A stretch of DNA of 64,000 nucleotides from contig ML978246.1 in NCBI GenBank assembly GCA_010015745.1, positions 62,001-126,000 on the forward strand, in the 5' to 3' direction. Each line of letters begins with the position of its first letter. The stretch's first letter is position 1. A model generated the notes under the pieces. That model saw nothing but the letters and a program-made list of their open reading frames with translations, did no database searches and was not told the origin of the DNA. Source of the stretch: Setomelanomma holmii (Eukaryota; Ascomycota; Dothideomycetes; Pleosporales; Phaeosphaeriaceae). Below are positions 34,081 through 45,232 of the stretch, piece after piece. The position numbers and the translations under genes were made by a program.

Positions 34081-35732
34081 ATGTTTCTACAGAGTGCCTT
34101 CTCTCGGATCATTCAAGATGCTACCCATCGCTGCTTCATCATTTTTGGCACACTTCTCTCTCTGCCAGCTGTCATTGGAGCACCAGCATCGATGCCAGAG
34201 TATCCTCATCTCGAATCTTCCAACCCGAACTATTACGACTTCACGCTGAATACATCGACTATACCTTCGGTCGAGGCTGACACGACGTACTTCGAGGCGG
34301 GTAACATGCAGTACAAACAGTGGACAGGTCGCGCAAAGCGGATTCGCGATGCTGGAAGCCCTGAGTACTGCTCAGGAAATTTGTCCGTGGCACTAGCCGG
34401 AGTAGGAGAGGCATACAGAGCAAGTGCCAGTGGTTCGACATCACTCCTGACACTGCTACCGACAGCAGGTGCATTGATCGGCGCACCAGCGAAAGAGCTT
34501 TGGGTGTTGTATAAGCTCGTACCCCTGGCTGGCTTCCTGTCAAGCGTCTTGTCACTTGGCGGCAGCATCGTTCCTCATCAGGTCAGTGATTATGCCAGCC
34601 TTGAAGACTTCTCGTACAATGATATGCCAAACAACAATGCCACTGATGGCATGTTGAGGCGGAGAGTAAGTGGGAAGACTTGGTCCGATCAGTTCGAACT
34701 AGATGTGCAACAGATTGCCGAGCACTTCGCCGACCAGGTCTATGCAAGAGCGATGGATTTGAGAGGCTCGTCCAAGACCTGGAAGATTGGACTCGGCATA
34801 TGCGGCCTGATTGTATGTGTGCTGCTCATTTGTGGCGCATGCTACATGCTCTCTGCAGGTAGCATCGTAGTATGGTGGTGTGAAGTGAGTCCCTGCGCAA
34901 CACGTGCTGAGTCCCACACTGATCTCGGACCCAGGCTGAAAATTGGGCTTTCACATGGTATAGCATCACCATATTCTCCTCCGTGTTCGAAAATTACGCC
35001 AACACTCCGTTCGCTAAGGACTGGGTGATGCGCATATCGCGCGCCCCGCACCTACGCATCTCGACCGATGCACCGTGGGTCATCTCGCCAGAACCACCCG
35101 TCGAGCAATTTTACTCGGAAGATCCGTACCACGATGTGAGCCTAGCCGAGGACAGTGCAAACACGAAGTCTCTTCTGTCCGACCAGACAACCGCTCAACC
35201 CGTCATCGACGCACTAAAGAAGGGATACAATACCGAGAGCCGTGTGATCATGGAACACAATGTTCCATGGTCCGCCTCGAAGGACGCGTTCTACGTTATC
35301 ATAAGCCGAGGCGGTGTGCGGAGAGGCCATACCATCTTACGTCTTGTGTCCAAGAGCGTCTCTGTCGCTGCATTCGTTGTATCGACCGCCCTCTTCGCAA
35401 GTTCAACCTTGCTGCAATTTCAGCCCGCCATCTTGGTGATGGCGTTGGTTTTGAGCGCGGGCATTTTCGGCAGAGTGACCGCCATGTGGATTTCTGCCGT
35501 CATTATGCGCGACAGACCTGTCTTGCATCGTATCGTCAAAACAAAGAAGGAAGCCAGTGTCTTCATGGAGGCCATACTAAGGAGGGAAGGCATGGTATGC
35601 GAAGTGCTTGGTCATGTCATCGTTAATGGAAGGTGCGTGAAGAGGCGAAGTAAGTTGACATGGAGCACTATCTTCGGTGTTTTGGCCAAGCCTTTCGATG
35701 TTTCGAGCATCGCCGTGGTATCTTCCGCATGA
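34081..35732 (+). CDS. Multi-pass membrane protein of unknown function
   Basis: Exons 34081-34884 and 34935-35732 join in phase 0 across a 50-nt intron (GTGAGT donor, CCCAG acceptor) to give 533 residues. The ATG at 34081 is the first in the frame and opens a hydrophobic N-terminus (CFIIFGTLLSLPAVIGAPAS) that may be a signal peptide. Further hydrophobic segments lie near residues 120-160 and 235-257 (IGLGICGLIVCVLLICGACY). A pair follows in exon 2 (VSVAAFVVSTALFASSTLLQ and AILVMALVLSAGIFGRVTAM). NYT/NNAT-type sequons suggest an extracellular loop. I do not recognise a family. Open frames and a clean splice make it a credible intact gene. Confidence 0.7.
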
Positions 35733-35952
35733 ACGGCTTCATGCGTTACGCAGATGTATACGCGGTTTACCTCCCTCAAACATTCCCATGCTCTGCCATT
35801 TTAGTTGATCGACGCGTTCCGCTACCTGGAGAGCTTTGACGGCGTTGTTCATGTCAACGAAATCTCGTGAGATCGCCACTGAAGATAGTCAATACTAAGC
35901 TCGGTAAAGTAGGAGGCACTTGCTGCCTCCTGGCTTTATGTTCAGGTTGCGT

Positions 35953-37633
35953 CTATCTTACATGGCGCGTGATCTTATCCTCTGACTCAGGCGTGACTGG
36001 CTCAGTAATGCCAACCTCAGCAACCTTGCTACTAGCGTGTGACTTATCGCGCAACTCAAACGGGTCGTCAGGTGTACTTTCTTGAGAGCTCTCCGCCTCC
36101 GCATCTGCAGGACCTCCCTTCTGTCGCTTGTCTCGCTTCAGGTAGAAGTACATGATCCAAGTAAACAAGATGAGCCCGATGGCACATCCGAGGCAGAACG
36201 AATAGCCCTTGCGGTATCGCGGCGCTTCTACCGTTGGGAAAGTGAGTAACGGTGTCCAGGCCTTCGATGAATGAGACAGCAAGTTAATCAGAACGAGCTT
36301 GAAGCTTCTCTCCTCTGGGTTGTCGCGAAGTAGATTATTGACCCAACCGTGGAAGACGCTCGAAAGCGCGTTGGACCAATACATGGTCGCGAAACCAAAC
36401 CACAGGGCTGATTCCGGGACCTTCCAGATTGTCAGAATCAGCAAGCCGACGGCGTTGAAGATAGAACACCATGTGATCGACCAAGCGGGACCGAGGAACA
36501 TGTCAGACGCGAAACAGGCGATGAGCGTGTATGCGATGCCGAGGGCAGGTGCGATGGTGCCCAGCTCGTTGATGCGCGCAGCACTATATCTTCCAGGGCC
36601 GAGAGATTTGATCCACAGCAAGAACGACGCAGTGTTCTTGTGAATGCCCGCATTCCGAAATAGAATGTCCGTGGTAACGACTGTCCAGAAGCGGAGGCCC
36701 AGAAGTGTCTTTTTGATGTGGCCAAACTTCATCTTGCCATGAGTAACGTGGCCGCTACTTTCGAGGCGATGACGAGCGACTTTGATATCATAATCGTTCA
36801 CAACCCAGCGATTGGGCTGGTCGACCGTGCCTGGGATGACGAAGTAGCCGAGTATGCCAACAGGAACGGTGATGAGTGCGCAGATGACGTACATCCAGCG
36901 TCAGCCTTCGAGGCCTGTCTGAAAGTAAGTACCTGCTGTCTTGAATAGGTAGGAGAGGCTTACCATGAACGCCTTCCAGCCGACTTGACGCGCCGGCCTG
37001 AATCAGACTTGTCGTCAACGTGCCAGCTGCTAAGCCTGTGTAGAAGATACCGCCGCGTCGAGCAATCTCGTGACCCTTGTACCAGGATCCCTTGGGTTGT
37101 GAGCATGATCACGAGTCAAGGGTGGAGAATGATGTAGACGTACTAGCACATAATGAATCGCGGGGAAGAACGCTGCCTCGACCCAGCCAACCATGAACCG
37201 GTAAGCGGCCAACTCGACGTACGAGTTGACGCGATATTGTAGGAGAGTAAAGACGCCCCAAAGAATATCGCATCCTGGTATAAGCCAGTGTATAGGAATA
37301 TAGGTCATAATGAACCTACAACCTATATCAGCATACACTCACACTTGATGACCGGTGAGCTCACAGGAAAGGTATTTGCCCTAACACAGAACCCAACGTA
37401 AACAGCGTTTGAAGTTGAACAAGTTCGTTCCCACTGAAGCCGAGGTCTTCTTTCATGCCAGCAACGTAGGCACTATTGAGATTAGACTGGTCGATATACT
37501 TCACTCAGTATCCCAGAACTGAGTACGGCACAAGGAACATATCGATCTTCGAGATCAGGCGGCGATCCTCTTTGCTGTCGTCGTCGGCGAACCATTTCAC
37601 CTGCCACCACTTCCGGCGCGGAATGGCAGACAT
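35953..37633 (-). pseudogene. Tna1-like MFS transporter with two UGA codons at Trp positions
   Basis: Four exons (37633-37365, 37315-37144, 37090-36964, 36914-35953) splice in phase into 510 codons, the usual length of the allantoate/nicotinate/pantothenate transporter family (DAL5/TNA1). Family signatures are clear: VKYIDQSNLNSAYVAGMKED, WLIPGCDILWGVFTLLQYRV, GSWYKGHEIARRGGIFYTGL and RWMYVICALITVPVGILGYF. The only defects are TGA at 37505-37507 (between VLGY and VKYIDQ) and TGA at 36901-36903 (between GLEG and RWMYV). The family has Trp at both places. There is no frameshift and no lost splice site. It is either a very young pseudogene or a recoded gene. It neighbours the broken FMO gene. 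Confidence 0.75.
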
Positions 37634-38758
37634 GTTTCAGGCGGGCTGTTGATGAGTGTTTTGGAAGACTTCAATGATGATTGTATACCTTTCATATAGT
37701 GTTCCCGTTACGATTGCCCGGACTTGTCCCGAGTATCTCTAATCGCGCCATGCTATCATTGTATCTTGCGAGCCCCCAACCCACAATGCCCCATCGTTCG
37801 GGCTGCCGACACCGGCATCCTCCAGGTGCGAATACATGCTTCAATGCAAAGTGGATGCGACTGTAGGTGAAGCCGAAGTATAGAAAGAACTTGGCATTTG
37901 AAGAGACTTCGGCACTCAGATAAGAATGTCAAGCATCCGGGTAGTTACAACGAATGTGATTGGTATGGTTTCGAATTTGCCTGGGCGAGGTTGCAGGGCT
38001 AAGACATGACGTGCTGCTTCCCCGCAATGTTGAAATTAGCTAGACTGCCCTCGACGAAACCATGAGAAAGCCTTCAAGATGTTGAGACTCGGCATCGGCA
38101 ATGTGTAGATTTTATACTGGAAAATATGGCCTGGCTCCACGTAGCTTGACAGTTGTCGAGTCTTGCTGGAATGATGGCTGAGAAGATGTGACGCAGAAAT
38201 CGAATGCACCTCCCAATTCGCTACCGTTTTGACCATCATGGGAGATTATCGCCGGAGATCCGCATTGTTGCTGCATTCAGTTGGCGACTGCGGAAAATCC
38301 ACGTGCATTTCAAGATCAATAAAGAGCAAATTGATGAGGAAGTGAAGGCCGTTAAGCTACTATATCTTACGCTGGATCAGCTCTCGAAATCTCCCATGTA
38401 TACCTTCATGCAGTACCCAGCGATACAATCTCACACTTGTGGTGTCCCATAGAGGTGGAAAAAGGTCGTAGTGGTAGCCCCGTACAATGCATCTGGCGAT
38501 GCTATTCGCGATGTTAACGACAATGAAATGTAATATCTGATGGATAACAGCTCATAGACCTTCTTTGTCGCCTGCAGCGAGGAATTGGTCGTATTGAAGC
38601 AGACAGCGGGGTGACGTCACGCAATCTTTTGTTGGCGTGAACGCGCCTGAAGTCCCGAGCTTCAACCAGGACCCAAGCCCAAACTATTCAAACTATTCAT
38701 CACTCAAATACATCCTTATTTTATCGCAACACCTTGTTGGTTCTTTTCTCACCCGATG
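37634..38758. other. Intergenic, no gene seen
   Basis: It holds the transporter promoter side and the FMO 3' flank. A TGACGTCA palindrome (38612-38619) resembles a CRE/bZIP site, but a single copy is weak evidence. Confidence 0.4.
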
Positions 38759-40803
38759 CTAGGATGCATACCACTGCTCGTGGTAATCGCGAAGATCGAC
38801 GTTGCCACCCAGCGCTTCAGCACGAAGCCATGGAGTGAGATCGACATTGGCCGCTTCTGCTGGATCTGATGCTGCAACGTCCTTCATCGTCCAACCATTC
38901 CCTAGCCATGCGAATCGATTCCCTTGCCGATTTAGATACGTGTATTCCCAATCTTCCCACCGCGGCTCTCTGCGCACCGCGTTCACGTGCGCTGCACTGC
39001 CAGGCCATATACCATGGATCCGCCCCCCTTTGATACCGCCGTTGTGCCATGAGCTGCAGTATTCGCTCATGACTGTGCGTAGGAAAAACGACTCGCAGTA
39101 CGCGCGGAAGTCGCGTGTAGCTGCTGCAGTGGGGGCCATGCTGCGGATGCCTTGCGTGGATGCCTTCCTGAGGACGCGTGCGCAGTATGTGACCTGGTTT
39201 TCGACTGAATGGCATAGGGTTCCTGCCGGACCGGTGGCATTGGGTCCAAGCAAAATCAAGAAATTGGGAAAGTCTGGAGCGGCGATGCTGAGATACGAAT
39301 CTGGAAATCCTGGAGAGCCGCCAGGCCGCCATGCTTCCTGAAGGTTAATACCCTTAGCAACGATTGGGAAAGCTGTGCTGAAATTGATATCATGCCCGGT
39401 AGCGCAGATTATGGCATCGACTTCTCGGTGGGTTCCTGATGCGTATCAGCGATCCTCCTCTGTCTTCATCCGTGGTGAGATCTGAGCTTACCATCCTTAG
39501 TCTGGATACCTGTGCGAGTAAACCTTTCTATTCGATTGGTCACGTAGTTTACATTATTCGCCGCCAAAGCCTCAAGATAGCCTGGGCCGGGAGTTAGACG
39601 TCGACAATTTGGTGCGAAGTCAGGAATGATTTCGTTCAAAAGATCGACCCTGTCGCCAAGCCGAGTCGACATAAGCTTTGTGATGGTCTCAAGGGGCGGT
39701 ATTATTCTTCTCGCCTCCTTTGAAAATGCCTTCAAATCGACTGAAAAGTTCGGCTTCCAGTTCTTTTCGGAAACTGAGGTACGCTTATGGACTAGATCTT
39801 GCCGCTTCTATGCGATCTGCCACAAACTGTTCGAGGTGCTCGCCTCCAATGGCAGCTGCCACCCAGGTCTTGTTGCGCGCATAGTGATCGATTCTCGCGG
39901 CAGCCTTTTGCAATGGCGGTAGAATTGGCAAACCGGATGCTCCATTGCTACATATTTATCAGCATATTGATGGTGAGTAGAATCCAGGCTTACTCACCCG
40001 ATTATGGCGATTCGTTTCCCTGATGGCTCGAAAGCCGGGTCTCAATTACTACTGTGTCGCAATAGTCCTTCGAACTCGTCCATCCCAGGGTAGCTTGGAA
40101 GGCGTGGGTCAGAGAAGTGGCCAATCCCCGTGATTAAGAAGTCAGCCTCGTCAACGTGGTTCCCATCCTCCGTTTCCACCGCTATAAGCCACTTCCCTTT
40201 CTCTTCCGACCATTCGGCCTTGGTCACTTTGCTGTGCAGGCGAATATACTTGCCAAGCTCGTGCTTCTCAACGATGCCCTTCCAGTATGCCTTGATTTCT
40301 GCTCCTGAAGCATATGCAGTACTCCACGTGGTGGAGGGCTCAAAGGTCGCTTGGTAAGCATGCGCAGGCACATCACAGCGAACGCCTGGATAGATATTGC
40401 CGTGCCAGACACCCCCCCTTTATCCTGGTAAGTAAACGTTATTGCTCCAGCCCACGACGAAGATACTCACTACGTCCGAATTGCGCTCATAGATGGTTAG
40501 GTCGATGTTGGGTACTTTGGCAGGAAGAAAGACTGCACTTGTGATGCCGGAAATACCTGCACCAACCACAACGACTCTCAATCGTCTTCCCTCATCCAGT
40601 GGATGGTCTTCAAGTTCGAGAGGTAGGAAGACCGTCCTCGTTTGGGGTTTGTTGTCTTCAGATACGTTTACTTCCGCCTCTTCTTCTACAGCTATGATAT
40701 GGCTGGAAGTGTTCGGTGCGAGGTGGTCGCTGATGGCTTGTAACCGATACTTAGAAGACATATCGAGAACGCTGACCGCACCTTCAATCAGATTGGGTTG
40801 CAA
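38759..40803 (-). pseudogene. Baeyer-Villiger-type flavin monooxygenase, broken
   Basis: The frame from about 40803 (first ATG 40761) has LIEGAVSVLDMSSKYRLQAI and the FAD Rossmann loop RLRVVVVGAGISGITSAVF. VWHGNIYPGVRCDVPAHAYQ follows, then the NADP loop IAIIG-NGASG, split by an intron with GTGAGT donor. LTPGPGYLEAL, ICATGHDINF and PNFLILLGPNATGPAG come later, and it ends with YHEQWYAS at 38759. Defects: the first splice junction at 40420-40440 no longer joins in phase beside a seven-G run, TGA lies at 40042-40044 (between HSSN and DPAFEPSG, where Trp is expected), TAA lies at 39785-39787, and a frameshift lies near 39700. Family enzymes insert oxygen next to ketones or hydroxylate substrates using NADPH and FAD. 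Confidence 0.75.
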
Positions 40804-41259
40804 TGCTCATAACATGTTTGTCTGAGTGGTCTCGTTGGCCCGTATTGCTTCCCAAAGACCTTAGAACGTCGCCATTGTGGATGTGTCGCACATCTTGAGC
40901 CGACATCGCAAAAGCCCGCACCACATCGTTACATCTGGCTGAAGGATTATGGTACCTCGGTGTTAGGCGCATTGGTATGCTATGATGGTGGAGATCCATG
41001 CTCCAGCAAGTCATGGAGAGGCGCGAGCACGCCACTCAAGCACAGAACATCGTCACTGGCAGCCACTCTACTGCTTGCATTTTATCAGTCGCCCTCAACG
41101 ACCCGGCAGCAAGGTTCCGAAGTTGATCTTGGCATGTTGTGATGCCCTCGGGCGCAAGCTTATCGGAAATAGCATTACCGACCCGAATCTGGTGTGTAAG
41201 TTTTTGTCAAAGACTTGGTGTCGCAATTCCGAGCATACCAACATAACGGCAACTTCGGT
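40804..41259. other. Divergent promoter region of FMO and FMN-monooxygenase loci
   Basis: It separates two divergently oriented decayed genes. No promoter motif stands out. A short open stretch ending at 40784 (MSIATQSD) may be the remains of the FMO N-terminus. Confidence 0.35.
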
Positions 41260-42770
41260 ATGCCTCGACCCGCGAGCATTGAACAGAATGGCTCAGGCAA
41301 GAGGCAAAAGACTTTGCATGAGAGCTCTCGCAAGCAGATCATCCTCAATGGATTCGACATGTTCACACCTAGCCATCTAAGCTTCGGACAATGGCGGAGG
41401 CCGGGAGATCGTGCAAAGGACAAAAGAAGGGATCTCACATATTGGACCGACCTAGCAAATATTCTTGAGCGCGGCGACATCACTGCGCTATTTCTGGCAG
41501 ATACGTACGGTCAGCACGATACCTACAGAGGTAGCGCGGAGCCGACATTGAGGACCGCATGTCAATTTCCCATGGGCGATCCATCAATTCCGGTGACAGC
41601 AATGGCTGCAGTCACCAAAAACCTTTGTTTCGCCATTACAATGAGCACGAGCTATGAGTCTCCATTCGTCGTGGCGAAACGGTTCTCTACGCTGGATCAT
41701 CTTACCAGGGGCGCTTCGGCTGGAACGTCGTCACATCGTTCAAGCAGTCCGGTGCTGATGCTGTTGGCCTTCCGTCAGTTGAGCACGACAAGCGTTATGA
41801 GATTGCCGATGACTACTTGCGATGTTTGTACAAGATCTGGGAAAGCTCTTGGGATGACGACGCGCTGAGAGAGGACGCTAAAAGCGAAGTATATGCGGAC
41901 TTCAGTCGAGTGCGATGGATTCAGCACGAGACGGAAAACTTCAAGATCAATGCGCCGCATATTCTTGATCCGTCACCCCAGCGAACGCCATTTTTATTTC
42001 AAGCTGGAACATCTCCGTGCGTCGCATATTCAAAATTGGTCACAACACTCTGACTAACACTCTCTAGTGCGGGCATGGTCTTTGCTGCGACTCACGCGGA
42101 AGGTGTCTTCGTATCTGCGCCATCACCACATATCCTCGCCCCTCGCGTGGCAAACATCAGGAAACAGGCCGTAGCTCTAGGCCGTGATCCAGAATCGATC
42201 AAAATCTTCGCTGTTGTCACTCCTGTGATTGGCTGAACTGATGAAGAAGCACAGCAAAAGTACCAAGAGGCGTTGAAATATGCCAGCTTCGAAGCCGGCC
42301 TGGCATTTTACTCTTCCAACGCCGGCATCGATCTCAGTCAATATGATCTCGACAAAGTCATTACTCCAGATGACGTCAGTGTGGACGGTCGGGTGCATTC
42401 TTTGATGAATTCGCCGAAGTACCAGGGAGCCGACATACCGTCATGGACGCCTCGCAACATTGGCAAAGCTGTGAGTATCGGTGGCAATGGCCCCGTACCG
42501 GTGGGCAGCGCAGCTACTGTTGCCGACATACTCGAGGAATGGGTCGAGATTGGGGACCTCGATGGGTTCAACGTTGGATATGTGACGACTCCTGGCAGCT
42601 TCGAGGACTTAGTCGACCTATTAGTGCCCGAGTTACGGCGGAGGGGAAGATACCCAACTGTGGCTGGGAAGACGTTGAGAGAGAGGGTCTTTGGTGTCGG
42701 TCAAAGCAAGCTGAGAGATGACCACTTGGGAAGCACCTATAAGTACGACGTGTATACAGCTGATGGATGA
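41260..42770 (+). pseudogene. FMN-dependent monooxygenase of the NtaA/DszA type, broken
   Basis: The ATG at 41260 opens a luciferase-like (bacterial luciferase fold) monooxygenase. QIILNGFDMFTPSHLSFGQW, ILERGDITALFLADTYGQHD, QFPMGDPSIPVTAMAAVTKN and AKRFSTLDHLTRG are family signatures. At the G-run 41708-41711 one base is missing: the expected RFGWNVVTSFKQSG and DKRYEIADDYL continue in the next frame. A 51-nt intron (42017-42067) joins QAGTSP to AGMVFAATHAEGVF. TGA at 42234-42236 then interrupts VVTPVIG-TDEEAQQKYQEA, where CGA to TGA is the simplest change. Frames are open from there to the stop. Relatives oxidise compounds such as nitrilotriacetate using reduced FMN. The substrate here is unknown. 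Confidence 0.78.
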
Positions 42771-43302
42771 TCATCGTGGACCTGGTTGAAGCAGAATCTC
42801 TTAGGCGATCGTCGAGTGTTTCGCACGTGGATATAGTACAGCCTGCTCTCAGGCTAAATCTCTCATCTCTTGTGTACCGGCAGCTACTTTGTCTGCGGCT
42901 ACATACAGTAGCAAAGTTTCCGAGGATAGTCATACCCTTGTGGAGTGTTGAAACTACAATCCTGCTCCTTCCACGTGACGGATCGAGAAAAACTCGAAGT
43001 CTAGCTTCCGACAATATTCGTATCTCTGAGCGTGTGTTCCCGAAGTCGACTCATACGAATGCCGCAATGCGTTCCGATATTCGCAACTTGACTCCCGTGT
43101 GTATGTCGCAATACTGCGCTATGATTTAATGCTTCTGACGCCTAGCTCAGCGAGTCACGCATCAGCATATGGGTCGGTTCTCGACTCGCGTACCTGTACC
43201 ATGGTATTGGCCCCTCCTGGGTATATATTTACCATGCCCTCGGGTCCGAAGACATTATTCCTGCACAGTATACCCTTCGATAAGCACTTTGCCTTTCTCG
43301 CG
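42771..43302. other. Intergenic, promoter of the intact transporter
   Basis: The frame stays open upstream of 43303 to 43099, but it has no family character. TATATAT at 43222-43228 supports a transcription start between it and 43303. Confidence 0.4.
43222..43228 (+). promoter_or_regulatory. TATA box of the transporter gene
   Basis: TATATAT lies 75 nt upstream of the chosen ATG (43303). It argues against the earlier in-frame ATG at 43201, which precedes it. Confidence 0.45.
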
Positions 43303-44970
43303 ATGGCTGCAGCACCACCCTTAGCCATTGAAGAAATGTCGAAAGCGTTGCCCTTGACGAACGTGCAAGAGTCAAGCATTGCTACTTCGAGCACAAATTA
43401 CACGCCTCGTACCCGCTGGGAGAAGATACAATATATCATCTGGGATGGTGGTCAGCGGTCTCCAGAAGAACGCAAGCTTGTACAACGATTGGACTTGTAC
43501 GTATTGAGCTGGGCAACGTTCGGGTACTTCGTTCGCCTCCTTGATTCTACCAACATTAGTAAGTCAAATCGGCTTCGCTATGTACAATCCTCAACATGCT
43601 CACATAACCACACAGCAAATGCCTACGTCTCTGGCATGAAGGAAGATCTGAACTTCCACGGCAACCAGTACAACCTCCTCGCCACATTCTTCACTTGTGG
43701 CTATCTGGTTGGGCAAATACCATCGCAATTTCTACTCACTTGGATTCGACCAAGCGTGTACCTTCCCACCGTCGAGCTGTTACGGTCTATTTTGACCTTC
43801 TGCTTTGCCGCAGTGCCTAATGTTAAGACCGTCTTCGCACTTCGCTTCCTTCTTGGCATGCTTGAGTCGCCATTCGCCGTTGGTGTCCTGACGCTTATGG
43901 GCAGCTGGTACACGCCACGTGAGCTCGGCAAGCGCATCGCCATCTTCTATTCCGCGTCATATGCCGCAAGCATGTTCAGTGGATACCTTCAGGCTGCAAT
44001 CTATCGAGGAATTAACGGTACTGCCGGGCTTGCTGGGTGGCGCTGGCTGTTCATCTTTTGTGGCATTATTTCGATCTGGGGCCCGCTCTGGGGTTACTAT
44101 GCGGTCCCAGATAATCCGTACACGACTAAGGCCCGATGGATGCCGAAAGATGAGCCGGAAATGCATATTGAGCGCATGAGCAAGATTGACCGGAGAAAGC
44201 CCGTGCCTCTGACGTGGAAGAAGCTGAAAGCCATCGGGACGCATTGGCCACTCTATGTCTTTACCTTTACCTTGATGTGAGTAGTAAGCCATGACGCCTG
44301 AAAGATACTTACCAAAGTTAGGTGCCACCGTGTGGTCACTCAACCGCTCAACTACTTCACCGTCTGGTTGAAGTCGCTCAATCGGTTCACGGTCTATCAG
44401 ATCAATCTGTTTCCGACGGCGGCGCAAGCTACAGGCTTGGTCTTCACGCTCTTATACGGCTGGCTCGCCGATGGTCTGAACAAGCGTTGGCAGATTCTTG
44501 TCGTTCCGGCGGTGAGTAAACATGATCTTGTTGCATCAACGATAACGCTAAAAATATCAATAAAGGTGCTCAATTTCATTGGCATGATATTAGTGGTTTC
44601 GTACCCCAATTTTGGCGCTATCTTCCTCGGCTACCTCCTCAACGCCACATCCTGGGGTTTCTGGCCGGTCTTGTACGCCTGGGCGATTGAGCTCATGCAT
44701 AAGGACATGGAAGAGAGGGTCATAGTCATTGGCGTTGCGCAGACTTTTGGGCAAGCATTCATCGCTTGGGTGCCGGTTCTTATTCTCAACGTGGGCAAGT
44801 ATGCACCACGCTTCCCCATGGGCTTTGCTGTGATGAGCGGAATCAGTGTGCTGCAATTCTCGTCTATCTTCATCATCCGTTGGTTCGTGAAGCGCGAGGC
44901 AGAAAGAGAGGGAGCTCAAGGCTCTTCTGAGACCGATACTGAGGGCTATCAAAAGGATCCTATTGCATAA
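43303..44970 (+). CDS. Tna1-like MFS transporter (allantoate/vitamin type), intact
   Basis: Exons 43303-43558, 43616-44276, 44322-44511 and 44566-44970 join in phase to give 503 residues. I chose the ATG at 43303 (MAAAPPLAIEEMSKALPL) because a TATA box lies just upstream; 43201 and 43234 are in-frame alternatives. Family signatures are RLDLYVLSWATFGYFVRLLD, NAYVSGMKEDLNFHGNQYNL, LVGQIPSQFLLTWIRPSVYL, GSWYTPRELGKRIAIFYSAS and LAGWRWLFIFCGIISIWGPL. The DAL5/TNA1 family imports small anions such as allantoate, nicotinate and pantothenate at the plasma membrane. It is the only undamaged member of the 36-45 kb group, so it may have found use outside the cluster. Confidence 0.88.
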
Positions 44971-45232
44971 GGTAGGACGGCAAGGACGTCAGATCCGTCG
45001 TGGAGAACCAAGTAATCATAGACCCGAGTTCCGAACTGGCCTTACCCTACGTTCATTACCTTCTCGAGTCGCAAGAATGATTGAATGAGATGGTACTCGC
45101 TCGCGACTCAGGTCAAGCTTCCTACTGTGAAAAATGAATTGGGGCGTAACATGTGACAGAAACCTCGCCTTCTGCGTAGCATTAAACACAATGTAAAATA
45201 TAGCCTGGTTGTGGCAAAGAACGTGGGCCCCT
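44971..45232. other. Intergenic between convergent genes
   Basis: It holds the 3' flanks of the transporter and the BTB-related gene. No signal was recognised. Confidence 0.35.

Noticed and set aside
38612..38619. TGACGTCA palindrome as a functional CRE/bZIP site
   Set aside because: A single copy about 1 kb from the nearest start codon, and the gene it would serve is broken.
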